From Phymatolithon calcareum (taxonomy: Eukaryota > Rhodophyta > Florideophyceae > Hapalidiales), in the NCBI GenBank assembly GCA_977006965.1, contig OZ345361.1, positions 1,922,001-1,986,000 on the forward strand: a stretch of 64,000 nt of DNA. The letters run 5' to 3'. The notes below the pieces were generated by a model that was not told the origin of the DNA, ran no database searches, and worked only from the letters and a program-made list of their open reading frames with translations. Position 1 is the first letter of the stretch. Every line of letters starts with the position of its first letter. Position numbers and translations under genes: made by a program. Positions 54,842 to 64,000 of this stretch are shown piece after piece.

Positions 54842-55120
54842 ATGCTTTCTCGACACGTAGTGAAAAATACGCGCCGTGCAATAGCATCAAAAACATTACT
54901 AAATGTGTCTTGGGTCACTGTCAATACTACATCAACACGGTACATGATTGTTCCGATGTATGATGGTTTTCCCAAGGTGACAACTTACGTGTCTTGGGTC
55001 ACTGTCAATACTACATCAACACGGTACATGATTGTTCCGATGTATGATGGTTTTCCCAAGGTGACAACTTACGGACACACTCCTAAGCACAATTCAACCT
55101 TTACTAGTCTTACCGTTTAA
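54842..55120 (+). CDS. Unassigned 92-codon frame with internal duplication
   Basis: The frame begins at ATG 54842 and contains a 28-residue segment (starting VSWVTVNTTSTRYMIVPMY) twice in exact tandem. Apart from that there are a basic N-terminus and a Thr-rich end. No family recognised and no support for expression. Confidence 0.25.
   Translation: MLSRHVVKNTRRAIASKTLLNVSWVTVNTTSTRYMIVPMYDGFPKVTTYVSWVTVNTTSTRYMIVPMYDGFPKVTTYGHTPKHNSTFTSLTV
54905..55072. repeat. Exact 84-bp tandem duplication
   Basis: 54905-54988 and 54989-55072 appear identical base for base. The unit length is a multiple of three, so the reading frame at 54842-55120 is kept. Confidence 0.85.
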
Positions 55121-55425
55121 CATCGTGGGTCGCACATGACTTGTGACTACCGAGTGCTGCAATTAGGCAGCACTCCTTTGCTCTACATAAGCCCCTGCCG
55201 AAGTTCTGACTAGCAGACTCGGCAAGAAGGGAAGAAGTAAAGGACAGGGTCACAAAAGACCTTGTTTTTCATCCCGACCATTTTTCACGGTTTTTGACCG
55301 ACAAAATGTAAGGTAAGCTCCGTGACCTCGGCCAGTCAGCAATCCTTAAATTGAATATTCTGTAAATATTTTTAAATATTTACAGAATATTCACTTTAAC
55401 GTTTAAAAACGTGATAAAAGTTTTG
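55121..55425. other. Intergenic with two hairpins
   Basis: A GC-rich hairpin (gagtgctgc / gcagcactc) lies near 55158-55181, and an AT-rich perfect inverted repeat with 20-bp arms at 55352-55371 and 55374-55393. No gene. Confidence 0.5.
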
Positions 55426-56399
55426 GAGGAAATTCGCTAAATGCCCACCAAAAGTGGTAAAAGTACGCTAAATATCCACCCCTAGCCAAAGCTACTACTC
55501 ACCAATAGCAAAATATACTATCATACTCACCCTAGCCGACCCTACTACTCATCCGTTTCTCAGAGCACTCTATGCGACAGTGAAATTTATTGCGAACGCT
55601 ACTCTCTCTGGTTTAGCTCTTCGTCGCAACTATTCATAGCATCTCCGTCATCGAAGGGGGTGAGGTCGATGATCATGGACTGAGCCGCTTTGTCGATATG
55701 CTTTCGCTTCGCCTCCATCAGTTTGTGTATGTTGCGCCTACCACATGTCTGTGAGAAGTGACCGGCGCATCCTCACGAGGAGCAGTGACGGGCCCTCATT
55801 TCGGACGAAACGTAAGGCTTCTTGCGCTTACGGCCCGGCCTAGTGACAAGTTCTAATGGCACCAAATCTTCCTGTACTAGCTGGTCACCAGTAACTGCAA
55901 CACGCGTGATGCTGCCCTCGTGTTGCTTAGCCCAAGTAGCTCAGTCTTGAACTGGCGCTTCCTTGAGGGGCCTCCAACACAGCTGTGTCCGATTGACTTG
56001 GTGATCCTGACACCCCCGACGCTCGGCAGCGCGCTGACATTCACGCAGAAGGTGCAAGCTGTGCACGGGCTACAGATGAGTTTCAGAAGCTGCTTGTCGT
56101 GCTTCTCCACGAGGTGTGCATTCCCTATTGACGCGTTGTTGGAGATCACGACGTTAGCAACATCGTCGAACCTTGATCCAAAGAAGTCGCTAACCTGTAG
56201 CACGAGCTTCTTCATGTTCATGGTTTCAGTCTGAGTAGTGCGGGAGCGTTGTGAGTTGAGCTCGTCAGACAAATTCGAGGATGTGCACAAAAGTTGGACC
56301 AAGGGGAAGTAGCAGCCACTTCCCTTTTAGTAGTTTTGGCTTGGTTGGATGTTTAGCGTACTTTCAACACTTTTGCTGGGCATTTAGCGAATTTCCTCA
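55426..56399 (-). mobile_element. Internally deleted Mutator-like element, copy 2
   Basis: The ends gaggaaattcgctaaatgcc (55426) and its complement (to 56399) are inverted repeats with one mismatch over about 28 bases, with weaker similarity for about 70 bases inward. The flanks aaagttttg (55417-55425) and aaaattttg (56401-56409) match at eight of nine positions, allowing for a one-base offset, consistent with the 9-bp duplication of Mutator-like elements. The 974-bp interior is the same as at 14952-15822 but inverted. Confidence 0.75.
55690..56302 (-). pseudogene. MULE zinc-finger plus zinc-knuckle protein remnant
   Basis: The minus-strand frame 56302-55877 (141 codons) begins with a polar leader, then DFFGSRFDDVANVVISNNAS, and the zinc-binding segment CSPCTACTFCVNV through TKSIGHSC, resembling the MuDR N-terminal WRKY/GCM-type DNA-binding domain. 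Downstream (55850-55690), after a frame change, follow a basic run and a knuckle, CSS-(stop)-GCAGHFSQTC, and an acidic end shared with copy 1. The transposase catalytic domain is absent, so the product could bind element ends but not cut. Interference with full-length transposase is possible but speculative. Confidence 0.55.
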
Positions 56400-57359
56400 A
56401 AAATTTTGAGGATACCGCGTGGACAATGGAATCATGCTATGGAGCAAGGACATCCTAAAAATAAGATGCATATATAGAGAATTGAATGTATGATATATGT
56501 GACTATATCCTAGATTTCGATTTGTAGATCAAGCAGTCAGACAAGGTCATCAGACAGTCAGTCATGAGTAATCGTAGATTCCCAAGAAGAGTTTCTTGCC
56601 AGACTAGTGTCTATGTGCCGAACGTCCTCAATTGAGGACCCAGTCCTCAAATGAGGACGGATTCAAAAGCTCGGAAAAGTTAGTAAATCGAACGCAGAAC
56701 GGATCATCTGCGTCATTACTGAAAAGCCGAACTTGTGTAGTGGGTGAGGAGTACCGCAACTACTACCTTAAAATCTCTTCGTTCGGCGCTAGCAACGAAA
56801 ATATAGTGGTCACCTAGAAGTACCAGCCCTGCCATGCCACGAGAAAAAGTCCGGCCCCTCGTGGTCGGTACATCCGTACACACAAAGGAAGCATCGGTGA
56901 CAGGTCTTGTAGAATGCTCCAGACAATATGGAGCCTTTTCCAAGTAAAAAAGGGTGTGTGGTATCGTTCAGGAGGCACTGGAGGAAAACTGAATGGTCGC
57001 GCGAGCAAATCACTTTGCGTAAAATGTGTCATAGTTTGGCAATCGCCGAAGAAGACTAATTTTAAGACAGTCAACCTGTTCAACGTCAAGATAGGGGACA
57101 CTGAAGATGGCATTGCAGAAGCTCACAAGCCTTGAACTGAGCCAACACCGGCAAAGCGCAGTACCACCCAGGACTGCTTACAGTACTCATCCTCGCCCAT
57201 CGTCATCGCGAAGCGCCAGTTTACCATCCACAGTCACAATCAGAAGCTCATCAAATAGACAAAAAAGCATCCATAAAACCTTAACCATCTCTAAACGCCC
57301 TTTTCCGGGCTCTCTCTCCTACGTCTTGAAGGGGATATGTGTTGATTTATTTTAAAAGC

Positions 57360-58740
57360 TCCCAAGGCCTCTCTTGAAGAGTAACAGGGCCGCTTTCGCA
57401 CGATTTTCTAAGCTCACGTAGTTTGACTGTTCAGTATATCCTTGATTCGTATTTCTCTCCCAACAAGTGCTCCAGTGAGTCGCTTACATTCATATTCAAT
57501 TTCAGGACTAATCTTGGCTGAAGATAGAATGCGTTGGAGCGCGACCAGCTCAATCACGGCTGTAACACCAAAGTATGCACCAAGTACTGATTTTCTCCAA
57601 AGAGGTGCTCTATTGAATATCAGCCGTAGGCATCGCAACCGTGTAGACCTTTCTCTTACGCGGAGAACCATCGGTAGATTGTTCGAATCAGTTGGTATCT
57701 CGAGCGATCTTCCCTCTTCTTCCTCTGCCCATAACTCAATGCTTGCCACCTGTGGTATAGTGGTAAAACTGCCTCCGCGCACCTGTGCGCATATTTCGGT
57801 ATGATACAGGCAGGAATGTTGAGGTCGCCGGTTCGAGTCCTGTCACAAGCAAGAATTGAATTAACGTTCCGCAAAGGGCACACGGATGTCGCCGTGGAGT
57901 GGTGTGCAGCAGTACTAGCGCGAAGCAGATACGCGAGTACCAGGAATGGATCCATATCAGGAACATTTAGAGGACCCCTACTAGATGTTGAATAATGTAC
58001 ACTTTGTGTAATTCGAATAACCTGCAATAAACAAACAAACAAACAAACAAACTCAATGCTTTCTTTTCGTCGCCCTTTCTTTGAGACTGAGCCCTCCCTG
58101 GCTTTGTCGAGAGCTTGCTGCAGATCTTCACATTTCTTGAGGCACTCTATGTCCTTGGTTGCCTCCTTAATATCTTCATCTCTCCCAGAATACTCATCTG
58201 CTTCGTCGAGGCGCTTCTTCTGTTTCACTAGACTTGCAGAGAACCTTTCTGCTTGGTGTCTTCTCCTCATGGCAGGTGGTTCTAGTCGGCACAGAACTCG
58301 CATTCTTCCATGGCGGTGCTGGGCATATGTCCCAAAAACATACTTGAAGAATAAACCTTCTGCAGATTCGATTGCTGATTGTAATCGCTTTGTCAGAGGC
58401 GTGACGTGGAGTGCATACTCCCACTTTGGCAAAATAAGCGACTTGAAGATTCTAATGCATGTCACAGGCTGAAAGCCTCGAACATTGACTCCAATATCCC
58501 GCAGTTTGTGTATGCACCCCACTGCATTTCGTACTCTTGATAACGCCATGTCGTCTGTTACGCCTTTGTGGTTCATGCTTATACCGAGATACGAGAGCCT
58601 CCAAGCTTGATGAAGAACTCGACCCGCAATGTGGAAGGTGTGTACGTCTTGAAGGGCTCTTGGGACCAACCATCACAAAACGAACCTGATGTCGTCGTGC
58701 CTGACCGCGAGCCGAATACTGTCGCTTTTGGGGAACCATG
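57360..58740 (-). mobile_element. 5'-truncated LINE (polymerase 3' part), split by a SINE
   Basis: The minus strand reads PKSDSIRLAVRHDDI, then RLSYLGISMNHKGVTDDMAL, PKWEYALHVTPLTKRLQSAI and, beyond the SINE, RLIFNRAPLWRKSVLGAYFG, ending NSQTT near 57414. The YLG-I and RI-KSLILPKWEYAL segments are typical of the thumb region of LINE polymerases. One stop near 58670 and the SINE at 57745-58049 break the frame; removing the SINE and one duplication brings the two sides together. It lies inside the piggyBac relic. Exact ends are uncertain. Confidence 0.65.
57745..58049 (+). mobile_element. tRNA-derived SINE with 12-bp target duplication
   Basis: A 12-bp direct repeat, aactcaatgctt, flanks the unit (57733-57744, 58050-58061). 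The 5' part has an RNA polymerase III A box (tggtatagtgg near 57753) and B box (ggttcgagtcc near 57832), as in a tRNA with extra bases between them. A 3' unrelated body of about 200 bp ends tgcaataaa and an (ACAA)n tail (58023-58049). It is inserted in the opposite strand sense to the LINE around it. Confidence 0.85.
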
Positions 58741-59895
58741 GTACGAGCGCCAAGCTTCAGGACCGAATCGGGTCTAAGTTTCCTCTCAGTTCTGAAGACT
58801 TTGCGCTCTTACCAGAGACATCTTATCAGAAAATGATGGTATTGGTATTCATACAGAGTAAGATTGCGTCATGAAGATTTTTCCCCAAGTTCAAATGGGA
58901 AATTTTTCTGCTCTGGCGTTCGCTAAGCTGAGAATAATTGGACAACAAGAGACTACATTGACAGAGATGATTGAGTTTTTCGGAATAATTATCCTCATGA
59001 CAAGAGTTGAGCTCAGCGCCGAGAGAAATTTTTGGAGGGCAACAAGGCCAATTAAGTATCTCAACTCTCTTTCTTCTTCAAAGACTGGTATGCCGCTCGC
59101 CGAACACTTCCAGTGAATATCATTCACTGCTCAACCAAGTGGAACATGTAGTCTGCGCAGCACCGCTGGTCGCTCGGTCAAGATTCTGTCGATGCCATAT
59201 CTGACCCCAGAAAGCGCACTGTGCCTCCGTCGGACCTGAGATGCTTCCGTGAGTCCATATCCCGTTGGTATGGGAACGGAGGTCACTAACCGGAGAACGG
59301 TTGAGAGATACAGCACTCGGCGAGTGGAAGAAGTGCGATAATCCTTCATCTTCAACAAGTGCGACTATAGTTCATAGAGTCATCAACTCTTCTGGCAATT
59401 TGCGTGATTCTTAGATGACTTTTATTCTCAGGTGCCCGTGCAGAGGGTCAGCAGCACATGAAGCAGCGAAGGTATTGTCAAGTGATGTCCGAGCAACTCA
59501 TCGGTAACACATTTGCCACGCGCATTACTCGTCGACGTTTCGTCGTTAAAGAACGTATATTTGCATTCGCGAGCGGTGTTAGAACCCTCTTAACTCCCGA
59601 GAAAAAGAAAAGGAGGACTCAGGATATCATAGTGACTACTTGTGCTGTTCAAAACAACTGCTAGTTGGGAAATTCAAGACGAAGACCCTCTTGTGCTCAT
59701 ATTCTAATAGGCGTGAAAATGCCACACTATATATTTGTGGCGCTTCTACTGGCAGGAACTGTTTCGCTAAGCACGTTGAAGACTTCCTTGAGCTTCACGC
59801 TTTTAACGAGCTTGATAGTGCCTAGCTTTCGTTTCCAAAACTTAAATCATTTTCAGTCTTCAATTGAGGAAAAAATCCCGGCACATAGACACTAG

Positions 59896-60540
59896 GGTGC
59901 ATATTTCGAACAGTTCTTTTCTTTCATTTACAGACGTAAATCACTTAACACTACACGATGACAGCAACTTGGGCACGCGCGGTAGTAGAAGCTAGAAGCT
60001 TCTGACAGAATGGAAATAGACATGCGCCAAATGACTTTGAAAATCACCATGGCCCCGCCGCAGCGTCAAGGATGCAGCAGACCAAAGAAGGGGGCTGAAG
60101 CATGTGGGACACGCACAACCACTCGCATCTGGGAGGCCTTTCTATTTGAAGAGGGATTCGTCATGAGTGGAAGGCCCACCACACTAAAGTCACAGGGGAT
60201 TATTCTGGTATCCATCTGGTGCTATTACCGAGGTGTTTTGAGGAAAGAGAAGAGAAACGTTTGCAAGAGCAAGGACCGTTTCTGAGTTCATCGGAAGAAG
60301 AAGCGAAGAAGCGTGCGTACGCCAGCTCATGACGCGACGAGCTGTATAGCTGAACGACGAGAGGAGCTAAAAGAAACATGGGCGTGGGATCCAGAGAGCG
60401 AGACTGTACTCTCCACAGTCCTCGACCATCACAGCGGACAAAATTTAAAGTAAATTGCACACCAGGCAAGCTAAAAGTTTTGCCTTGTTGAGGGTCTCAA
60501 AGTATCATACAGTGACACAGCAGCGACTCCACCCATGCAC
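59896..60540. other. Intergenic, no supported feature
   Basis: A frame at 60010-60285 (+) has no recognisable domain. Nothing else supported. Confidence 0.4.
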
Positions 60541-61745
60541 ACGCAGGGATCGGAACAATGCCATTGCAAGCGATTGGAGAAAAAGATGCAATACCCAATG
60601 CGGAGGGCGTCTCACACGGCGATGCAATGCGAATTGCAATACTGGTAGTCGTAGAAATCCTACTTGCAATGATTTCGGGCGATGAATATCGTTTAATGGT
60701 CATGTAAAGCATAAAACACTACAGCAGAAACAGCCACACATTCACGGCACTATAAAGCCCAACTACAAGACACAAAGCACTCCCATTAGAACATAATGTA
60801 TTATGCTGCGAGGTTGCTAAGGAGAAGCCATCATGGTGCAACCTGAGGGTTTCCCTTGCATCTGATGTAATCGCATAAGTACCACACTAGGGTATAAGCG
60901 CACATGGAACATGAAGCGTTATACTGCCAGGTTGCAAATGAGCAGCCAGCAAGGTACAATATGATAAGGGTTTGCCTTACATATGCTGTTATCACGTGGA
61001 ATCGACAGTGACGTTGTAAGAAAATAGCCAGCACAGTGTAATCAATGAAAGTATGCCTTACATGGACTATTGCCGGGATGTCGACGATTCGTGGTCAGCT
61101 GGCGCACGACTGGTACGTAGTTAGGGTACCTAAATTAATGTAGCCACTTCAGCAATCGGTATTGAAATCACCAAACATGGCGCAATGCAAATTGCAATGC
61201 TACAGAATGACCCAATCTTCGATTTCTATTGAGGATTGCAATTCATTGCAATGTCAATCCATTTTAACCGACCCCTGTGCACACGTCCCATACTGTACAG
61301 TATGTGACAGTCACATGATTGCTATATTTACCTGCAGTGATTTACCTTCCATTACTGGTAGCATCTTTAGATGTAGTGTGCACCAAGCCAGCAATCGCAG
61401 CCCGTAGTAAGCTTGGTGCCAGCAAGAGTCTATAGATAGGGAATAGCAATCTTGTGACTGTGACTGGAAATCCTGCATACATTATTGCAGCTGCTACAGC
61501 TGTATACACCGAGCATTACCCAGGACTGTATTTCCAATGACTCCCCAGCCGCGCATATCACAATTTTTTTGAATGTAGAATTTCTTAAACGCCCTCGGCA
61601 ACACTCTTGAGACTGTAAGGGAGATGCGTTTCAGCTGCTACTGCTAGTGCAGCTTACAACACTCACTTCTGTTCCTTCTGGAGTGTCGTGGCCCTAGCTG
61701 CAAAACCCCCCTCCTGCATACCGCAATTGCAATTTACAGATGAGT
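60541..61745. repeat. Region rich in ATTGCAAT-type words
   Basis: TTGCAA/TGCAAT words recur around 60560-60670, 61185-61265 and 61725-61775, often as overlapping palindromes (gcaaattgcaatgc; ggattgcaattcattgcaat). A similar cluster is at 38908-39010. No coding signal. Confidence 0.45.
60790..61085. repeat. Degenerate ~116-bp tandem repeat, 2.5 units
   Basis: Units start near 60790 and 60906 (gaacat-x-atg-x2-ttat-ctgc-aggttgc) with a partial third from about 61000; each contains a g-tttgccttacat-like word. Identity is about 65-70 per cent by eye. Confidence 0.45.
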
Positions 61746-62452
61746 ATGGCAATTCCCACCACTTTTACCCTGATCCGAATGCCTTGTCTGGGTGAATGCG
61801 TGCTTCAGTTTATCCTTTGTGAAATTGCCTTTCCAACATGCTTATCGCGATAGTTTTGCCTACAACTCTTCTGGAAGCCACTGTCACGGCTATGCATGTG
61901 GTTTCAGCTAGTCCGATCAATGCCACGTTCTCATGACCTGTCCAGCATTAGATGGCTCGTAACGAGAACATCTGTGATGGCTCTAAGCGACGTTTTTGAT
62001 GAATTCTGCTGAAACTCCTTCTGCCAACCAGAATGAAGGACGACCATTTCGAACGGTCTTCGATTCCACTCAGGGCTTACAAAGAGCATCCAGCCTGGCG
62101 TCCTGGTCTATTGCAAATTACTTCTAGTAGCAGATAATAAGCTAATATAATTTGCTCCGCGCCGTAGACCTAGACTTCACATGTTTCGACCGGCAGTAGT
62201 CTGCAGTAAAGGAGGCAAGCATCCTTTGGCTAGTTTGCAGAGACCGAACATGTGCTTGCATAGCGACTAGAGCTCACAAGCTGACGGGTTTGTGAGTCAC
62301 TGTAGCGTTCTGGATGAGAATGCCGTTACCAATAGTACTGCATAAGCAGCACCTTCGGTCAATCAACATCTGTGACCTGAGAAGCTAGAGACAATCCAAG
62401 CCTTACCAACTTTCACCAACCTTCACCAACCTCTCCTTTCAACTAAAACATT
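61746..62452. other. Intergenic, no supported feature
   Basis: No long frame, repeat or RNA signal seen beyond a short triplicated ttcaccaacc at about 62408-62433. Confidence 0.4.
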
Positions 62453-62720
62453 CCATTCCCTCTATGTTCCACCATTTCTTGACTGCAACCGTTTCGTCGT
62501 GCAAGACGGCAAAGCGGCAATTGATTTCAAGTTCTCTACTCCCTTTTTGCGCCCTTGTCTCAAGGTCGGCGGCCCAGCCAAGGTCGCCGCTGGAGGAGAC
62601 ACCGAAACTTACACGCTTATTCTGTCTGTTTGCCCTTTTGGGGTTTTTAGTTCTTTCTTTCTTTCCTCCATTCAAGTCTGTACCCCTCGTTTTTCTCTCC
62701 TGGTCTGTTCTAATCCTTGT
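62453..62720 (-). repeat. Dispersed repeat, inverted relative of 39400-39835
   Basis: On the minus strand the reading SSGDLGWAADLETRAQKG matches the SGGDLGWAV repeats at 39.5-39.8 kb, and the similarity continues through the preceding agaccaggag and caaacagaca-like sequence. A single copy here, not tandem. Confidence 0.55.
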
Positions 62721-64000
62721 GGCGCCAGGTTCAAGAACATCTTGTGCGCCTGGCGCGACCAGTACAACGATGAATTGCGCAGAGATTCAGTTAGCGATCT
62801 CTCGCGGATGTGGGTCGCTGCAATGGGTGCAAGTAAAAATAATACCCTTTCGAAGAACACTCTTTGTCGGAGCAGCAAGGCCAGAGACGGTGCGGAGGTA
62901 TGGCGATCTTCCCAGAATTGCCCACCTCAATCCTGCCATCAACTTCCTCTTGAGATCATACTCTGCGTGCAGACCACCGAAGATGGCATACACCCCTCTA
63001 CAAGACAACTACCGCCGGTGACCCGCATGGATCGATACCCATTGTCATGTCTCGGCCCCACATTCGGTAGCAGCCGGAAAGCGACCACGCGTGATGACAT
63101 TCGGGCGTTGATCGGCAACACCAAAGAGTGTCTTGGAGCCGCAACCAGTGACTGTCAAGGAGCGGCGGCGCGCGAAGGATTCCCGTGCCGAGCCAAGTCG
63201 TTCGACACCGTTTCGAGGCGCAACTAGCGGCATTCGAGAAGCCGCCAAGGGCTAGGACGCTCCTGCGACAACCTAAGTCGCCCGACAGCACCTGGGCGCC
63301 ACAACCGGTGGCCGCCTGGAAGAGCCGTTAGGCGCGTGACGACCGGGCCAAGAATGCCTTCCGGACGCTCTCCATGCGACCCTTTCATCAGGTTGCGCCA
63401 CGCGGCGCCGCGCTGCGACCGGCCGAGACTCTGTGCGCCACATTCACAGGCGCGCACACCCGGCGGCGGCTGAAAACGCGGCGCCACGCAGCGCAGAGTC
63501 GAAAGCTTGCACGACAGTCCCAACGGCACGCACAGTCGCCAGCAACTGCTCCAGAGTCCGAGCCTCGCCGATCGAAATCCCTATATCAAGCTGGACGCCG
63601 AAGAAACCTTGATCTCCAGCACACGGATCGCAAGCTTGCAGACGCGTTCACACGGAGGCACGCACTTCGGAACGGGCCTGAACCGAGACGTGAACCGCGC
63701 GTAAGGCAGCGAACAGCGTAAGGAGCTCTTCGGTACACCGGCTGTCCTTTTCCCACAAGGACTCGTGGATATCTGATTTCTCGGCGGAAGGTTGACAGGT
63801 GAACTTTTCGAGTTGGCAGCCCGCGTTTTTTTGTTGACCACCCACCCACCCTTCATAGTCTTTTGTAGTAGTAGTGAAGCTATCGCACGGCTACAACTAC
63901 GGCAATCCGGTTCTCCGGCAAGCGGTGCTTGTCCGGGAGGAGGTTCCTAAGAGTTACAGGACGGTGTCCGGGAACTCTAGTAAGGAGAAGCGCGACATTG
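62721..64000. other. GC-rich stretch, no assigned gene
   Basis: From about 63150 the sequence becomes clearly GC-richer, and overlapping Arg-rich frames open on both strands (62464-63021, 62499-63227, 63374-63721 plus; 63224-63529 and 63581-63856 minus). None shows a recognisable domain, and the compositional bias explains the open frames. A retrotransposon end or a rapidly evolving gene remains possible. Confidence 0.3.

Larger units (their letters stand above)
56604..59895 (+). mobile_element. piggyBac-type relic, copy 2, with nested LINE and SINE
   Basis: The ends ctagtgtctatgtgccg (56604-56620) and its exact complement (59879-59895) are followed inward by the palindrome cctcaattgagg (56626-56637) and a near copy, cttcaattgagg (59858-59869). 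The right half reads TEMIEFFGIIILMTRVELSA near 58955, then HRWSL, DPRKRTVPPSDL, SISRWYGNGGH near 59255, SASGRSAIILHL near 59310 and the Cys-rich end CGASTGRNCFAKHVE near 59740, the piggyBac order, with many stops. TTAA flanks are not preserved. The middle, about 57360-58740, is a LINE insertion. Confidence 0.7.

Noticed and set aside
57745-57850. A functional tRNA gene
   Set aside because: A and B boxes are present but the stems do not pair properly, extra bases lie between them, and target duplications plus a repeat tail identify a SINE.
60541-61745. CRISPR-like array from repeated TGCAAT words
   Set aside because: Word spacing is irregular, there are no uniform spacers, and the setting is eukaryotic.
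63374-63856. Arg-rich frames at the right edge as genes
   Set aside because: Frames are open on both strands simply because of high GC; no domain or conserved repeat supports them.

Overview
This window is nuclear DNA of a photosynthetic eukaryote, most likely a multicellular red alga resembling Chondrus (an inference from gene content and layout; no search was run). The case rests on compact intron-poor genes with a few 88-98 bp GT-AG introns, plastid-type transit peptides (Shewanella-like phosphatase, DUF1350), genes packed in small islands, and long stretches of nested mobile elements between the islands. No prokaryotic operon, CRISPR array or rRNA is visible.

Gene islands. (1) 17.5-21.0 kb: a plastid Shewanella-like protein phosphatase, a small plastid-type protein of unknown function and a DUF1350 alpha/beta-hydrolase-like protein; the last two start 74 bp apart, head to head. 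(2) 23.3-25.0 kb: a secreted S41-fold protein in which glycine stands at the expected nucleophile serine. (3) 29.3-30.4 kb: a one-exon protein with a papain-like fold signature. (4) 32.0-38.0 kb: glycosylasparaginase (one intron), a cardiolipin-synthase-type CDP-alcohol phosphatidyltransferase, a mitochondrial-type nucleoside diphosphate kinase (three introns, all resolved by reading frame) and cytosolic-type Xaa-Pro aminopeptidase P.

Mobile DNA fills most of the rest. A 3.3 kb element (7784-11067) with 31-bp terminal inverted repeats carries a DUF7869-like gene, which suggests that this family is a transposase. Relics of two piggyBac transposons are interrupted by other elements: one by a Mutator-like element, the other by a LINE that itself holds a tRNA-derived SINE with a 12-bp target duplication. 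Two internally deleted Mutator-like elements keep the DNA-binding zinc finger and zinc knuckle but no catalytic core. There is also a frameshifted Fanzor/TnpB-type nuclease relic, two LINE fragments with RNase H, several hAT-like or other MITEs, and various palindromes and tandem repeats.

The most striking object is a very young Copia-type LTR retrotransposon (40896-45852, minus strand; 275-bp LTRs differing at one base as read by eye; 5-bp target duplication GTTAG), itself inserted in a TIR element. It keeps gag, reverse transcriptase and RNase H but seems to lack protease and integrase. Between RNase H and the 3' LTR it carries an opposite-strand 398-codon ORF whose first 26 residues after Met match the histone H3 tail at 21 positions, including K4, K9, S10, K18 and K23. 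The tail is followed by a Cys-His-Asp papain-like domain and a basic, nuclear-localisation-like C-terminus. A relative without the tail, and with Asp at the His position, lies at 29295-30419.
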